Positions 43,484 to 52,133 of a DNA stretch of 64,000 nucleotides are shown one piece after another. The notes below the pieces were generated by a model. The model made no database searches and was not told the origin of the DNA. It worked only from the letters and a program-made list of their open reading frames with translations. This DNA is from Solibacillus sp. FSL R7-0682 (GTDB lineage Bacteria > Bacillota > Bacilli > Bacillales_A > Planococcaceae), in NCBI RefSeq assembly GCF_038005985.1, contig NZ_JBBOUI010000001.1:417501-481500 (forward strand), given 5' to 3'. Each line of letters opens with the position of its first letter. Within the stretch, counting starts at the first letter, position 1. Made by a program: the position numbers and the translations under genes.

Positions 43484-44512
43484 CTACGTAAAATATTCAA
43501 GTTTCGCATTGGGGAAGAATTTTTCCATATAGCTGTATAATTGTTCTTTCATTTCATCCTCTTCTTCTTTTTGATAAATGTATTTACTCCTGCCATACTT
43601 TCCCCACTTAATACGTCTTGCTGATTCATCTAATTGTAATTTAGTCTTTGGATAGTTTTTCTCTATAACATTTTTTGCAGCCTTTGTAAATCGGTGCTGT
43701 ATAAATTCAAACGTAATATCTTCTCGTGCATCTTTTGGTAACTCCGCATCAAGACGTTCAAACATATGATAATACCCTTCCTTCCATCCGTCGTGAAGGT
43801 AAATGGGTGCTACGATAAAACCAAGTGGATAACCTGCTCTTGAGACTTTTCCAGCTGCTTCAACACGCATTGCTAGAGGTGAAGTACCAGGCTCAAAATG
43901 TTTAATGACATAATCTGCATTAATACTAAAACGAAATCTTGTGTGCCCGTTATGCTTAGCATCAAGTAAGTGATCGACATGATGAAATTTTGTTACAAAC
44001 CTTAATCTTCCTAATTCCGTCTGGCCAAAATGCTCAATTGCCCTTTTTAATGAGTGTGTTAAGTGGTCAATCCCTACAATATCAGATGTACAAGCTGCTT
44101 CAAATCGGGTAACCTCAGGGGCACGCTCTTCTATATAGTGATCTGCAACTTCTAAAATTTCGTCAACATTCACATAAGTACGAAGATAAGGTTTACTCCC
44201 CATCGTTGTTTGTAAATAACAATAATGACAATGACCCATACACCCTGTTGCAAGAGGAAGGGCATATTCTGCAGATGGTTTAGACGTGTCAAACTTCAAT
44301 GTTTTGCGAATACCGACGACGAGAGTAGACTTTGCAATACGATACTTTTGTAAGTCATTGTCTCCTGGGAGATCTCGTATCTGATTATGCGAAGTCGTAT
44401 ATCGAATTTCGATACCTAGCCCTTCGAATTTCTCTTTCAGTTCTATACCTAGTGGATACTCTAAAGCTTTTGGTTCAAAATAAACAAGCTGGGGCATAAA
44501 AGGTTTATTCAT
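43484..44512 (-). CDS. splB: Spore photoproduct lyase
   Basis: This radical SAM enzyme repairs 5-thyminyl-5,6-dihydrothymine (the UV spore photoproduct) during spore outgrowth. The 342-residue length is the same as in B. subtilis. The 4Fe-4S cysteines are Cys91, Cys95 and Cys98 in GCMGHCHYCYLQT, and Cys141 in FEAACTSDIVG is the H-atom donor. The start at 44512 has TGGAGAT 6 bases upstream; an upstream TTG is rejected. Presence of this gene strongly supports an endospore-forming host. No clear forespore promoter was seen upstream. Confidence 0.97.
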   Translation of the reverse strand: MNKPFMPQLVYFEPKALEYPLGIELKEKFEGLGIEIRYTTSHNQIRDLPGDNDLQKYRIAKSTLVVGIRKTLKFDTSKPSAEYALPLATGCMGHCHYCYLQTTMGSKPYLRTYVNVDEILEVADHYIEERAPEVTRFEAACTSDIVGIDHLTHSLKRAIEHFGQTELGRLRFVTKFHHVDHLLDAKHNGHTRFRFSINADYVIKHFEPGTSPLAMRVEAAGKVSRAGYPLGFIVAPIYLHDGWKEGYYHMFERLDAELPKDAREDITFEFIQHRFTKAAKNVIEKNYPKTKLQLDESARRIKWGKYGRSKYIYQKEEEDEMKEQLYSYMEKFFPNAKLEYFT

Positions 44513-44765
44513 AATTATCTCCAATGTTTCCGATATGTGGGTTTAGAATAAAATAAAAATAATATCTCCTGTTGTCGCTAAACACATCATCACCTTCTTT
44601 TTTATATTTAACATTAGCTTGTCTAAAGTAGCGGAAATTATGATGTGGGAATAATTGCAGTACTCTTTTGTAGAAGGATTGTTGCAAGCCCTTGTTGAAC
44701 TTAGACCTAAGAACTAAATATACAAATATTTATCATGTATATCTTTAAGAGGAAGGGGAATGAGG

Positions 44766-45092
44766 ATGGGCATTTTTACGAATACATATGAATTACCTTA
44801 TTATGCAGTGATCTTTGCTTCAGAACGGACAGAAGGGGAAAAAGGTTACGGTATAATGGCAGCTAAAATGGTTGAATTAGCAAGTAAACAAAAAGGCTTT
44901 TTAGGTGTCGAAAGTGCGAGGGATACACAATTAGGTATTACGATTTCGTATTGGAAGACACTTGACGATATTACTGCTTGGAAAGAAAATGCAGTACATC
45001 AGATCGCTCAAGAACGTGGGAAAAAAGAGTGGTATAGTCGATTTGGATTACGTGTATGTAAAGTAGAACGTGATTATTTTTTTGAAGTTTAG
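44766..45092 (+). CDS. Antibiotic biosynthesis monooxygenase (ABM) domain protein
   Basis: This 108-residue small alpha-beta barrel protein with the ferredoxin-like ABM fold reads YYAVIFASERTEGEKGYGIMAAKM, KGFLGVESAR, GITISYWKTLDDITAWKENAVH and RGKKEWYSRF, like YcnE/HmoA relatives. Such proteins act as monooxygenases or haem-degrading enzymes; the exact reaction is unknown. I use the ATG at 44766 (AGGAAGGGGA upstream) rather than 44760. Confidence 0.88.
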   Translation: MGIFTNTYELPYYAVIFASERTEGEKGYGIMAAKMVELASKQKGFLGVESARDTQLGITISYWKTLDDITAWKENAVHQIAQERGKKEWYSRFGLRVCKVERDYFFEV

Positions 45093-45120
45093 TCTTTTAA
45101 TTTAATATTGAAAATAAGAA

Positions 45121-45167
45121 GTGGGTGGCCTAGAAGTGATTAAGTAAATCACATTCTAAGCCACCCA
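45121..45167. repeat. Large hairpin repeat B
   Basis: GTGGGTGGCCTAGAAGTGAT (45121-45140) pairs with ATCACATTCTAAGCCACCCA (45148-45167). It ends the monooxygenase gene but lacks a strong T-tract. It shares the TAGAAGTG core with hairpins A and C. Confidence 0.7.
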
Positions 45168-45370
45168 TCAATAATTTAAACACCCTTGCGTATGAAATTG
45201 TTACTTTTATACATAATGCAATTTTTGGTTTTTAGGAAATAATAACTACGATAAATAACAGAATTAGAAAAAAAGGCTAAATATTTTGCCTCTTTTTTTA
45301 AAATATTTTAAAATTTTACCGATAAATAGATTGTAATAAAGTGAAAAATACATAATTTGGAGGATGTAAC

Positions 45371-46825
45371 ATGGATATCAAAGCTTTAGGAAAACAATTT
45401 ATTGGTGGCGTTTGGAAAGACGGACAAAGCAAAAGTCTTTTACAAAATATTAATCCTTATAATGGCGAGATAATTACAGAATTTAAATTAGCAAATGTTT
45501 CTGATATTGATCATGCATATCAAGCAGCACATCAAGCGAAGCAACAATGGGATAAAGTAAATCCATATAAAAAGCGAGACATTCTTGAAAATGCAGTGAA
45601 ATATATTGAAGCAAATGAAGAAGCAATCACTTCAATTATTATGGATGAATTAGGTGGTACAAGATTAAAAGCTGCCTTTGAAATTGGCCTAGTTAAAAAT
45701 ATTATTAAAGAAGCTGCAACATTCCCATTACGTATGGAAGGAAAAATTTTACCTTCAACAATTGATAATGTAGAAAATAGACTATATCGTATCCCTGCTG
45801 GTGTTGTCGGTGTAATCAGTCCTTTTAACTTCCCGTTCTTTTTATCAATGAAGTCGGTAGCTCCTGCTTTAGGCGCAGGTAACGGTGTAGTATTAAAACC
45901 GCATGAAGATACGCCGATTACAGGGGGAACATTAATAGGTAAGATATTTGAGGAAGCTGGCGTACCGAAAGGATTAATGAATGTTGTAGTAACAGATATT
46001 AAGGAAATTGGAGATGCATTTGTAGAACATCCAATTCCAAGGATTATTTCTTTCACAGGTTCTACTCAAGTAGGAAGTTACATTGGGCAAGTAGCTATTA
46101 AAAATTTCAAAAAACCATTGTTAGAACTAGGTGGCAACAGTGCCTTTATCGTGTTAGAGGATGCAGATCTTGAGTACGCGGTAAATGCAGCGACATTCAG
46201 TCGATTCACGCACCAAGGGCAAATTTGCATGTCTGCTAACCGAATCTTAGTACAAAAATCAATCTACAATGAATTCCTTGAAAAATATGCTACAAAAGTT
46301 TCTTCACTTAAAGTAGGAGACCCAAGAAATCCTGAAACAATCATTGGACCTGTTATTAATGACCGTCAAGCGAACAACTTAAAAGCGATGATTGAAAAGG
46401 GCATTGCAGAAGGTGCTAAAGCAATTGTTAAAGGCGAAGTTAATGGAAGAATGGTAGAACCTACAATTTTAGGCGATGTAACAACGGAAATGAGTGTTGC
46501 GCAAGAAGAATTATTTGGACCAGTTGTCTGTGTAATTCCATTTGAAACTGAGGAAGAAGCAATTCAAATTGCAAATGATACGCGTTTTGGATTAAGCGGT
46601 GCGATTCATACATCTAATCTTGAGCGTGGGGTTGAAATGGCGAAAAAAGTTCATACAGGAATGATTCATGTTAATGATTTAACGATAAACGATGAGCCAA
46701 TTGTTGCATTTGGTGGTGAAAAACAATCTGGTATCGGTCGATTAAATGGTGAATGGAGTCTTGAAGAATTTACAACATTAAAATGGATTTCTGTTAATTA
46801 TGACAAACGAATTTTACCTTATTAA
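45371..46825 (+). CDS. Aldehyde dehydrogenase (YfmT/vanillin dehydrogenase type)
   Basis: This 484-residue NAD(P)-dependent enzyme oxidises an aldehyde to the acid. It has FNFPFFLSMKSVAPALGAGN (cofactor site), GSTQVGSYIGQ, LELGGNSAFIVLEDADL (general-base Glu) and FTHQGQICMSANRI (nucleophilic Cys). The pairing with the soluble receptor gene downstream is the same as B. subtilis yfmT-yfmS, so aromatic aldehydes are likely substrates. GGAGG stands 7 bases before the ATG. Confidence 0.92.
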   Translation: MDIKALGKQFIGGVWKDGQSKSLLQNINPYNGEIITEFKLANVSDIDHAYQAAHQAKQQWDKVNPYKKRDILENAVKYIEANEEAITSIIMDELGGTRLKAAFEIGLVKNIIKEAATFPLRMEGKILPSTIDNVENRLYRIPAGVVGVISPFNFPFFLSMKSVAPALGAGNGVVLKPHEDTPITGGTLIGKIFEEAGVPKGLMNVVVTDIKEIGDAFVEHPIPRIISFTGSTQVGSYIGQVAIKNFKKPLLELGGNSAFIVLEDADLEYAVNAATFSRFTHQGQICMSANRILVQKSIYNEFLEKYATKVSSLKVGDPRNPETIIGPVINDRQANNLKAMIEKGIAEGAKAIVKGEVNGRMVEPTILGDVTTEMSVAQEELFGPVVCVIPFETEEEAIQIANDTRFGLSGAIHTSNLERGVEMAKKVHTGMIHVNDLTINDEPIVAFGGEKQSGIGRLNGEWSLEEFTTLKWISVNYDKRILPY

Positions 46826-46838
46826 TTAGGAAAAGAGT

Positions 46839-47693
46839 GTGGAGCGTATGCAAGAGACAGATTTAATTAGTGCATTTGTTAAAGTAGCACCAGTGTTAAA
46901 TGAACTGATTCAGGATGATATTACGGTAGGTATATACGATACAGAAAAGCTAATAATCAATATTCCAGCAAAAACATTCTCATTAAATGTTACACCCGGT
47001 GACCTACTAGTTGAGGGCGATGTGATAACAAATGCGATTAAACAAAATAAATCGCTTTCTGCCATTGTACCGAAAGAGCTGTTTGGATTCCCGCTTGTTG
47101 CAAGGGCAATTCCACTTCATGATAGCAACGGCCAAGTAATTGGTGGCGTTGGGGTAGGGACAAGCTTAGAGAAGGCACATAAATTATTTGAGATGGCTGA
47201 AAGTTTCTCGGCAATAGTGGAGCAAACAGCAGCTTCGATTGAAGAAATCAGTGATTCTGTTGGAAATTTATCAGGTCGAGTGAAAAATATGACCGTTTCA
47301 ATGACAGATGTAAGTTCAAGTGCAGAAGAAATTGGCCAAATATCATCTGTTGTTAAGGGAATTTCAGATCAAAGTAATTTATTAGGGTTAAATGCTGCTA
47401 TTGAGGCTGCACGTGCGGGGGAACACGGCAAAGGATTTGCGGTCGTGGCAGACGAAGTGCGTAAGCTTGCAACTAATTCAAAAGAAAATGCAGACCAAAT
47501 TAATCATATAACAAAAAATATCCAACAGCTTTTAAAAGCATTAAACCAGTCATTCTCGGAGATTAATTCTTTAACAGATACACAGTCGAGCTCAATCCAT
47601 GAATTTTCAGGTACAATTCAGGAAATTAGCACGAAAGCGCAACAGTTAGCACAATTTGCTGAAGATCTGCTATACGATAAAGAAAATCAATAA
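46839..47693 (+). CDS. yfmS: Soluble methyl-accepting chemotaxis protein, YfmS type
   Basis: This 284-residue cytoplasmic chemoreceptor has no membrane segment. The N-terminal domain (5-120) is a small sensor of the YfmS family; the C-terminal part is the chemotaxis signalling hairpin with [32 protein letters not shown] at 46839 or the ATG at 46848 could be used; the spacing favours neither clearly. It lies 13 bases after the aldehyde dehydrogenase gene, so the two are co-expressed. The receptor probably reports energy or aldehyde status to CheA. Confidence 0.9.
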   Translation: MERMQETDLISAFVKVAPVLNELIQDDITVGIYDTEKLIINIPAKTFSLNVTPGDLLVEGDVITNAIKQNKSLSAIVPKELFGFPLVARAIPLHDSNGQVIGGVGVGTSLEKAHKLFEMAESFSAIVEQTAASIEEISDSVGNLSGRVKNMTVSMTDVSSSAEEIGQISSVVKGISDQSNLLGLNAAIEAARAGEHGKGFAVVADEVRKLATNSKENADQINHITKNIQQLLKALNQSFSEINSLTDTQSSSIHEFSGTIQEISTKAQQLAQFAEDLLYDKENQ

Positions 47694-47710
47694 TATAGAA
47701 CTATTAAAGA

Positions 47711-47751
47711 CTGAAGACAAACTCGAAACTCAAGTTTGTCTTCAGTTTTTT
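47711..47751 (+). terminator. Rho-independent terminator
   Basis: CTGAAGACAAACT pairs with AGTTTGTCTTCAG, a 9-base loop, then TTTTTT. Confidence 0.92.
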
Positions 47752-47985
47752 ATATAGTAAGCAACAAAAATTTATTGAACAAAGGAGCCTATTTTGAAGA
47801 AAAATGAAAAAGGCTAGGTTATACTATAATAATGACTTTTACGCGTATATCTTTAATGAATTGCCACATATTGCAACATTAAATAAGGAGAGGTGGCTTA
47901 AGTATTAAAGACGTAGGCATTTTAATTATTAGTTTTGGGATGAATGTTAAAAAGCATTTCCCCTTATGAGAGGATTGTAATTATT

Positions 47986-48957
47986 ATGAAAGAAAATTTC
48001 TGGCAGGATTTACCGAAGCCATTTTTTGTACTTGCACCGATGGAAGATGTGACGGATGTCGTGTTTCGTCACGTTATAGCGAAGGCGGGAAGACCGGATG
48101 TGTTTTTTACTGAGTTCACAAATTCTGAGAGCTATTGTCACCCAGATGGACAAAAAAGCGTACGTGGTCGTTTACTGTTTACTGAAGATGAACAGCCAAT
48201 GGTTGCACATATTTGGGGAGACAATCCCGAAAATTTCCGCAAAATGAGTATGGGCATGGCAGAGATGGGCTTCAAAGGAATTGATCTAAATATGGGCTGT
48301 CCTGTTCCAAACGTTGCACAAAGAGGAAAGGGAAGCGGGCTTATTCTTCGTCCAGATGTTGCGGCAGAACTTATTCAAGCTGCAAAAGCGGGCGGTCTGC
48401 CTGTCAGTGTAAAAACACGTCTTGGCTATAAAGAAGTAGATGAGTGGAAGGAATGGCTAACGCATATTTTAAAACAAGATATTGCGAACCTTTCGATTCA
48501 TCTACGTACGCGAAAGGAAATGAGCCAAGCCGATGCGCATTGGGAGCTAATTCCTGAAATTAAAAAACTACGTGATGAAGTGGCACCAAATACGCTATTA
48601 ACAATTAATGGTGATATTCTTGATCGTCAAATGGGCTTAGAGCTTGTAGAAAAATACGGTGTTGATGGTGTGATGATAGGGCGCGGTATTTTTAAAAATC
48701 CATTTGCCTTTGAAAAAGAGCCAAAGGAGCATAGTAGTAAGGAATACCTTGATCTTTTAAGAATGCAGCTCGATTTGCATGATCAATATATTGAAGAATT
48801 ACCACGTTCAGTAACGGGTCTACATCGCTTCTTTAAAATTTATGTTAAAGGGTTCCGTGGCGCTAGTGAGTTAAGAAATCAATTAATGAATACAAAATCA
48901 ACAGATGAAGTTCGTGCACTGCTCGATCATTTCGAGGAAAATAACGTTAACGGATAA
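47986..48957 (+). CDS. tRNA-dihydrouridine synthase
   Basis: This 323-residue FMN-dependent enzyme reduces uridine to dihydrouridine in tRNA. It begins [19 protein letters not shown], contains [20 protein letters not shown] with the catalytic Cys, SVKTRLGY, and [15 protein letters not shown]. It is closest to the DusC-like/DusB group of Firmicutes, but the target position cannot be read. The start at 47986 is 8-11 bases from AGAGGA. An in-frame upstream ATG at 47944 lacks a ribosome site. A small basic gene follows after 43 bases. Confidence 0.92.
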   Translation: MKENFWQDLPKPFFVLAPMEDVTDVVFRHVIAKAGRPDVFFTEFTNSESYCHPDGQKSVRGRLLFTEDEQPMVAHIWGDNPENFRKMSMGMAEMGFKGIDLNMGCPVPNVAQRGKGSGLILRPDVAAELIQAAKAGGLPVSVKTRLGYKEVDEWKEWLTHILKQDIANLSIHLRTRKEMSQADAHWELIPEIKKLRDEVAPNTLLTINGDILDRQMGLELVEKYGVDGVMIGRGIFKNPFAFEKEPKEHSSKEYLDLLRMQLDLHDQYIEELPRSVTGLHRFFKIYVKGFRGASELRNQLMNTKSTDEVRALLDHFEENNVNG

Positions 48958-49000
48958 AAAAACATTTTTCACTCACACTAATTGTGGAGGTGAGTGTAGC

Positions 49001-49159
49001 ATGAGTAATAAACATAAAAACAATAAAACGCAGGATAATAAAAAACAGCAAAATCAAAATCAAAATGCGAACAGAGAGCGTAAAAACAAAAACAGAGAAG
49101 AGTTCGCTCAAGAAGTAGAATTTAATCAAAATCAAAATCAAAATCCAAAAAAATGTTAA
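49001..49159 (+). CDS. Small Asn/Lys/Gln-rich basic protein
   Basis: I cannot assign this 52-residue hydrophilic protein. It is dominated by Asn, Lys and Gln (MSNKHKNNKTQDNKKQQNQN) and ends REEFAQEVEFNQNQ...PKKC. The second half resembles the REEYSKEFNQ of the 49917 gene. Low complexity, small size and charge are reminiscent of small acid-soluble spore or coat-associated proteins, but this is inference. GGAGGTGAG lies 8 bases before the ATG, inside a short CACTCAC/GTGAGTG hairpin that could mask it. Confidence 0.6.
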   Translation: MSNKHKNNKTQDNKKQQNQNQNANRERKNKNREEFAQEVEFNQNQNQNPKKC

Positions 49160-49177
49160 GAATTTTTTGAGCTAGCT

Positions 49178-49210
49178 AACCCCAACGCACTTATGGTGTA
49201 TTGGGGTTTT
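49178..49210 (+). terminator. Rho-independent terminator
   Basis: AACCCCAA pairs with TTGGGGTT, with GCAC/GTGT above it, followed by TTTT. Confidence 0.85.
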
Positions 49211-49250
49211 CCTATGTTTTAGATCATTAAAATGAGTTGTTGAGTTAATA

Positions 49251-49483
49251 TAAAAAACCCGGAAAATTAATTCCGGGCATGATAACACTTGCTTTTTCCT
49301 CCATGACACACTGTCATGCTCATAGCATTGAATCTTAAGAATAACCTAAGACAACCGTGCTTTAGCATTGAAGTTGATGGTTATTCAGAGTAAACGATCA
49401 TTCGCACTCATCGGGTTAACCCTCCAGTCACATTGGTTGAAGTGAAATCTTTAATAGTATAGAACAATTGAGGGTTTTTATAC
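49251..49483 (-). ncRNA. Structured transcription unit, copy 1 (forespore-type promoter, terminator)
   Basis: On the minus strand: GTATA (49483-49479), 17 bases, TATACTA (49461-49455), then the leader CTATTAAAGATTTCACTTC, GGAGGGTTAACCCG, ATGAGTGCGAATGA, and about 130 bases later a CCCGGAA/TTCCGGG hairpin (49258-49277) with TTTTTT. The promoter boxes fit sigma-G/F. The ATG at 49411 opens only 8 codons (MSANDRLL). The GGGTTAACCC palindrome, TCTTAAGAT and GACAGTGTGTCATGGAGG regions are shared with copy 2, so a structured RNA is as likely as a peptide gene. It may correspond to the forespore sRNA CsfG of B. subtilis; not verified. Confidence 0.6.
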
Positions 49484-49568
49484 GTAGCAATAATCATTTT
49501 TTTTACTACTTTTGTACAAATGAAACTAATAATTTGGTCAATATAATTAGACTAATTACTGTAAAAAA

Positions 49569-49811
49569 CAAATAACCCGGAATTTTTTAAATTCCGGGCT
49601 TGATTAGCACTTACTTATACTCCTCCATGACACACTGCCTCGCTTTCACATTGTATCTTAAGATTTACCTAAGAAAACGCTGTTTTAGCTTTATTCAGTT
49701 TTGATGGTCCTTCAGAGAAACGGTCATTCGCACTCATCGGGTTAACCCTCCTAGTCATTTGGATTAGAAGTGAAATCTTTAATAGTATAGGTCAGTTTCT
49801 TTTTTTTATAC
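49569..49811 (-). ncRNA. Structured transcription unit, copy 2 (forespore-type promoter, terminator)
   Basis: This repeats copy 1 with the same order and spacing: GTATA (49811-49807), 17 bases, TATACTA (49789-49783), the identical CTATTAAAGATTTCACTTC, GGAGGGTTAACCCG, ATGAGTGCGAATGA, then TCTTAGGT/ATCTTAAGAT, GCAGTGTGTCATGGAGGA and a CCCGGAATTT hairpin (49576-49598) with a T-rich tail. Sequence between the conserved blocks has diverged, which is the signature of selected RNA or peptide elements. The two copies are about 330 bases apart in tandem. Confidence 0.6.
49669..49737 (-). CDS. Possible 22-residue peptide in copy 2 of the tandem unit
   Basis: From the ATG at 49737, 8 bases after GGAGGG, a 22-codon frame reads MSANDRFSEGPSKLNKAKTA plus two residues and stops at TAG. 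In copy 1 the corresponding frame stops after 8 codons. The shared first six residues (MSANDR) come from an identical RNA segment, so this could be structure rather than coding. Translation is uncertain. Confidence 0.35.
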   Translation of the reverse strand: MSANDRFSEGPSKLNKAKTAFS

Positions 49812-49846
49812 ACTAAAGATTTATTTATTATTGGAGGTTGATTTGA

Positions 49847-49933
49847 ATGAAGAATAATCTCAATAAATTTGCACAAATTAGATTAGACTTTTCGGACTTT
49901 TTAGGAGGTGAATTGGATGGCAAAGAAAAATAA
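49847..49933 (+). CDS. Small ORF overlapping the start of the 49917 gene
   Basis: This 28-codon frame (MKNNLNKFAQIRLDFSDFLG to ELDGKEK) has GGAGG 9 bases before its ATG. Its last codons overlap the 49917 gene by 17 bases, and its own sequence carries the downstream Shine-Dalgarno (AGGAGGTG). It may be a leader that couples translation to the next gene. I do not recognise the peptide. Confidence 0.45.
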   Translation: MKNNLNKFAQIRLDFSDFLGGELDGKEK

Positions 49934-50060
49934 AACTAGCTTCAAGAAGGATAAAAAGGAAAATAAAGATACTAACCGTCGTGAAGAATATTCAAAAGAA
50001 TTTAACCAAGTGATTCACAATAACCCACCACAAGAAGTTACAAAGCATAGAGGGACATAA
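49917..50060 (+). CDS. Small basic hydrophilic protein, paralogue-like of the 49001 product
   Basis: This 47-residue protein starts MAKKNKTSFKKDKKENKDTN, followed by RREEYSKEFNQ, which parallels REEFAQEVEFNQ in the 49001 protein. It is Lys/Asn-rich, without a membrane segment or cysteine. AGGAGGTG lies 8 bases before the ATG. As with its neighbour, a spore-associated role is plausible by composition and by the adjoining forespore-type promoters, but unproven. Confidence 0.6.
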   Translation: MAKKNKTSFKKDKKENKDTNRREEYSKEFNQVIHNNPPQEVTKHRGT

Positions 50061-50092
50061 ATACAACCAGTTGCTTAGGCAACTGGTTGTAT
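50061..50092. terminator. Hairpin terminator between convergent genes
   Basis: ATACAACCAGTTGC and GCAACTGGTTGTAT form a 14-bp perfect stem with a 4-base loop. It serves the 49917 gene and the minus-strand coiled-coil gene. Confidence 0.88.
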
Positions 50093-50116
50093 TTATACGC
50101 GTTTTTATATAATCTT

Positions 50117-51106
50117 TTACTTACCAGTATTTACGTCATCTAGTTTAACATTCAAGACATTAGTGATATCTTTAGCTTGTAAGCCATTAGCTTCACCTAA
50201 GATCTCTTCTACCTCTTTACCGAATTTATCTATATCTGCATTAGCTTTGTTTATTTCTGTATTCGCATCTTCTTGGGCTTGATTGGCTTTGTTTAATTCG
50301 TTGTTAGCAGTTTGAATTTCATTCTCAGCTTTATCTATTTCGAAATTAGCCTTTTCAATCTCTTCATCACCTTCAGTCTTTAACGCATCAACAGAATTAA
50401 GCAAGTTTTGAATTTCTGATGCATCTTTCTCAGCTTTAGCTATAGCTTCATCTAATTCTAATTGGAGCTTGTCTCTCTCCGCTATAGCCTCATTGTACTT
50501 AGCAGTTTGCTCTTCAAGTTGACCTTCTGTTTCTTTAAGCTTTTCCGTAGTTTCTTTTAATGAACTGTTGGCAGTTTCCAATTCAGCTTCTAGTTTAGCA
50601 ATTTGAGCTTTTAACTCCTCTATAAGTGTAGTAGCTGCACTAAGTTCAAGCTTTGTAGCTACTAATTCTTCTTTAGTAGCTGTATTAGACTTTTCTAAAT
50701 CATAGTATTTTTCCTCTAAAGCCTTGAAATTATTACCTACTTCCTCTAGGCTCTTAGTTAGTCCTGCAATTTTCCTATCCTTCTCAATAATTAAGGCATT
50801 TAATTCAGTGATTTGAGTGTTTAATTTTAAAACATCGCCTTTAAGAAGAGTAATAGTATTTTTTTGCTGATTAATAAATGCATTTGCCTTTCCAATTTTT
50901 TCATTAGCTTCGCTTTGTAATTGATAAACTTTGTTAATTAGTGATTCTTGATTTTTGTCGTATTGAACTACTTGTCCAGTTTGAAATGTGATTTTGCTTT
51001 TGATAGCATTCAATGTGTCGGAGCCATCATAAGCTACAACTCCCACTGATGCTGTTGTTAATAAAGAACCTGCCAAAATTAGTGCTTTTCCTGAAAAATA
51101 ACCCAT
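50117..51106 (-). CDS. Exported long coiled-coil protein
   Basis: This 329-residue protein has an N-terminal hydrophobic segment (about 7-26, KALILAGSLLTTASVGVVAY) that looks like a signal peptide or anchor, without a lipobox. From about residue 45 to 310 it is an almost uninterrupted coiled coil rich in Glu, Lys, Leu and Ala, with repeated EINKAN/ELNKAN/EIDKAEN units near the end (about 250-300). It has no known domain. Such proteins serve as cell-surface spacers or spore/cell-division scaffolds; function is unknown. GGGGGA stands 7 bases before the ATG. Confidence 0.75.
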   Translation of the reverse strand: MGYFSGKALILAGSLLTTASVGVVAYDGSDTLNAIKSKITFQTGQVVQYDKNQESLINKVYQLQSEANEKIGKANAFINQQKNTITLLKGDVLKLNTQITELNALIIEKDRKIAGLTKSLEEVGNNFKALEEKYYDLEKSNTATKEELVATKLELSAATTLIEELKAQIAKLEAELETANSSLKETTEKLKETEGQLEEQTAKYNEAIAERDKLQLELDEAIAKAEKDASEIQNLLNSVDALKTEGDEEIEKANFEIDKAENEIQTANNELNKANQAQEDANTEINKANADIDKFGKEVEEILGEANGLQAKDITNVLNVKLDDVNTGK

Positions 51107-51254
51107 TTATAATCCCCCATTAGTGTTAAATTTATACTACGATTATATTTAGTAGTACAATATAATTATTATATTCTTGGTTTTTCCAAAATATTCATTT
51201 TTTAAGTGTAAAATTCCCTAATATATATATTTGTATTTTAAATAACAAAAAAAC

Positions 51255-51272
51255 ACATGTCATATGACATGT
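51255..51272. repeat. 18-bp perfect palindrome in a 430-bp gene-free stretch
   Basis: ACATGTCATATGACATGT is flanked by A-rich sequence on the left and TTTTT on the right (51250-51280), a terminator-like hairpin away from both neighbouring genes. The rest of 51107-51536 contains nothing I can assign; short frames there are not supported. Confidence 0.6.
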
Positions 51273-51536
51273 ATTTTTGGATTCGCCTAATAAATTTTCG
51301 GCTTATTAATAGTTTTCTAAGAGAAAAATATAATCAAAAATCGATAGAGGTGTAAAAATAAATTTATTTAATTACTTTTAACTCTCATTTAGTGAAGAAT
51401 TAAGGTAAAAGGTAAATTAAAAAAACGGAGTAATAATAAGTAGCTAATGTCTCCGCTTATCATCATAGAAAGATAATGAAGAAATAGCGAGAGGTGGAAG
51501 GAAAGTGGAAAAGGGCATATTCCTCTAAAAAAGGAA

Positions 51537-52133
51537 TTATGTTCGCACAATATCGATAATTGTCGTTGCAATATAATAAGTAATGATTGATATTAGAGCA
51601 CCCTTCCACCCAAATAAAATTAATGCACCTAAAAAAATTAAAATATTGATTACAAGAATCGCTTCCCCAACAGAAAAACGTGTTTTATTGGAGATAAGTA
51701 ATGCCAATATATCTGTGCCATCTAAAGCTCCACCATTGCGTAGGACAATACCAATCCCCATTCCGAGTAGTAAGCCACCGATGATTATAAGTAAAATGAA
51801 ATTTCCTTCAACAAATGTTGAAGACCTTTCAATAATCGCAGTTGAAATCGTTAATGAAACAATCCCCAGTGTAGCTAAAAAAGCAAATCGCTTTCCTAAA
51901 TGTTTATAACCTATTAAGACAAATGGAATATTCAATATGAATAAAACCATACTAAGTGAAAGCCCATATGTTTTAGATAGTATCATTGAAATACCTGTAA
52001 TTCCGCCATCAATTAAACCATTTGGAATCAGTATTGCTTCGAGACTAATAGCGGTCATTATTGCACCGATGATAATCCAAGGGGCCTTAAAGATGAGCTC
52101 CAAAAAATAAAACTTATATGGTTTGTTTTTCAT
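51537..52133 (-). CDS. YitT family membrane protein lacking the DUF2179 domain
   Basis: This 198-residue protein has about six membrane helices of the YitT/DUF161 fold (WIIIGAIMTAISLEAILIPN, GGITGISMILS, GIGIVLRNGGALDGTDILA, TYYIATTIIDIVRT). Usual YitT proteins are about 280 residues with a cytoplasmic DUF2179 domain after the last helix; here the frame stops right after that helix. I see no DUF2179 remains downstream. The start at 52133 has GGGAGAG 6 bases upstream; a longer frame to 52400 overlaps the divergent gene. The short form may be functional, since the membrane part is intact. Confidence 0.82.
   Translation of the reverse strand: MKNKPYKFYFLELIFKAPWIIIGAIMTAISLEAILIPNGLIDGGITGISMILSKTYGLSLSMVLFILNIPFVLIGYKHLGKRFAFLATLGIVSLTISTAIIERSSTFVEGNFILLIIIGGLLLGMGIGIVLRNGGALDGTDILALLISNKTRFSVGEAILVINILIFLGALILFGWKGALISIITYYIATTIIDIVRT

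Noticed and set aside
47881-47943. Small ORF before the dihydrouridine synthase
   Set aside because: A good Shine-Dalgarno (AAGGAGAGG) is present, but no start codon with a sensible frame follows it.
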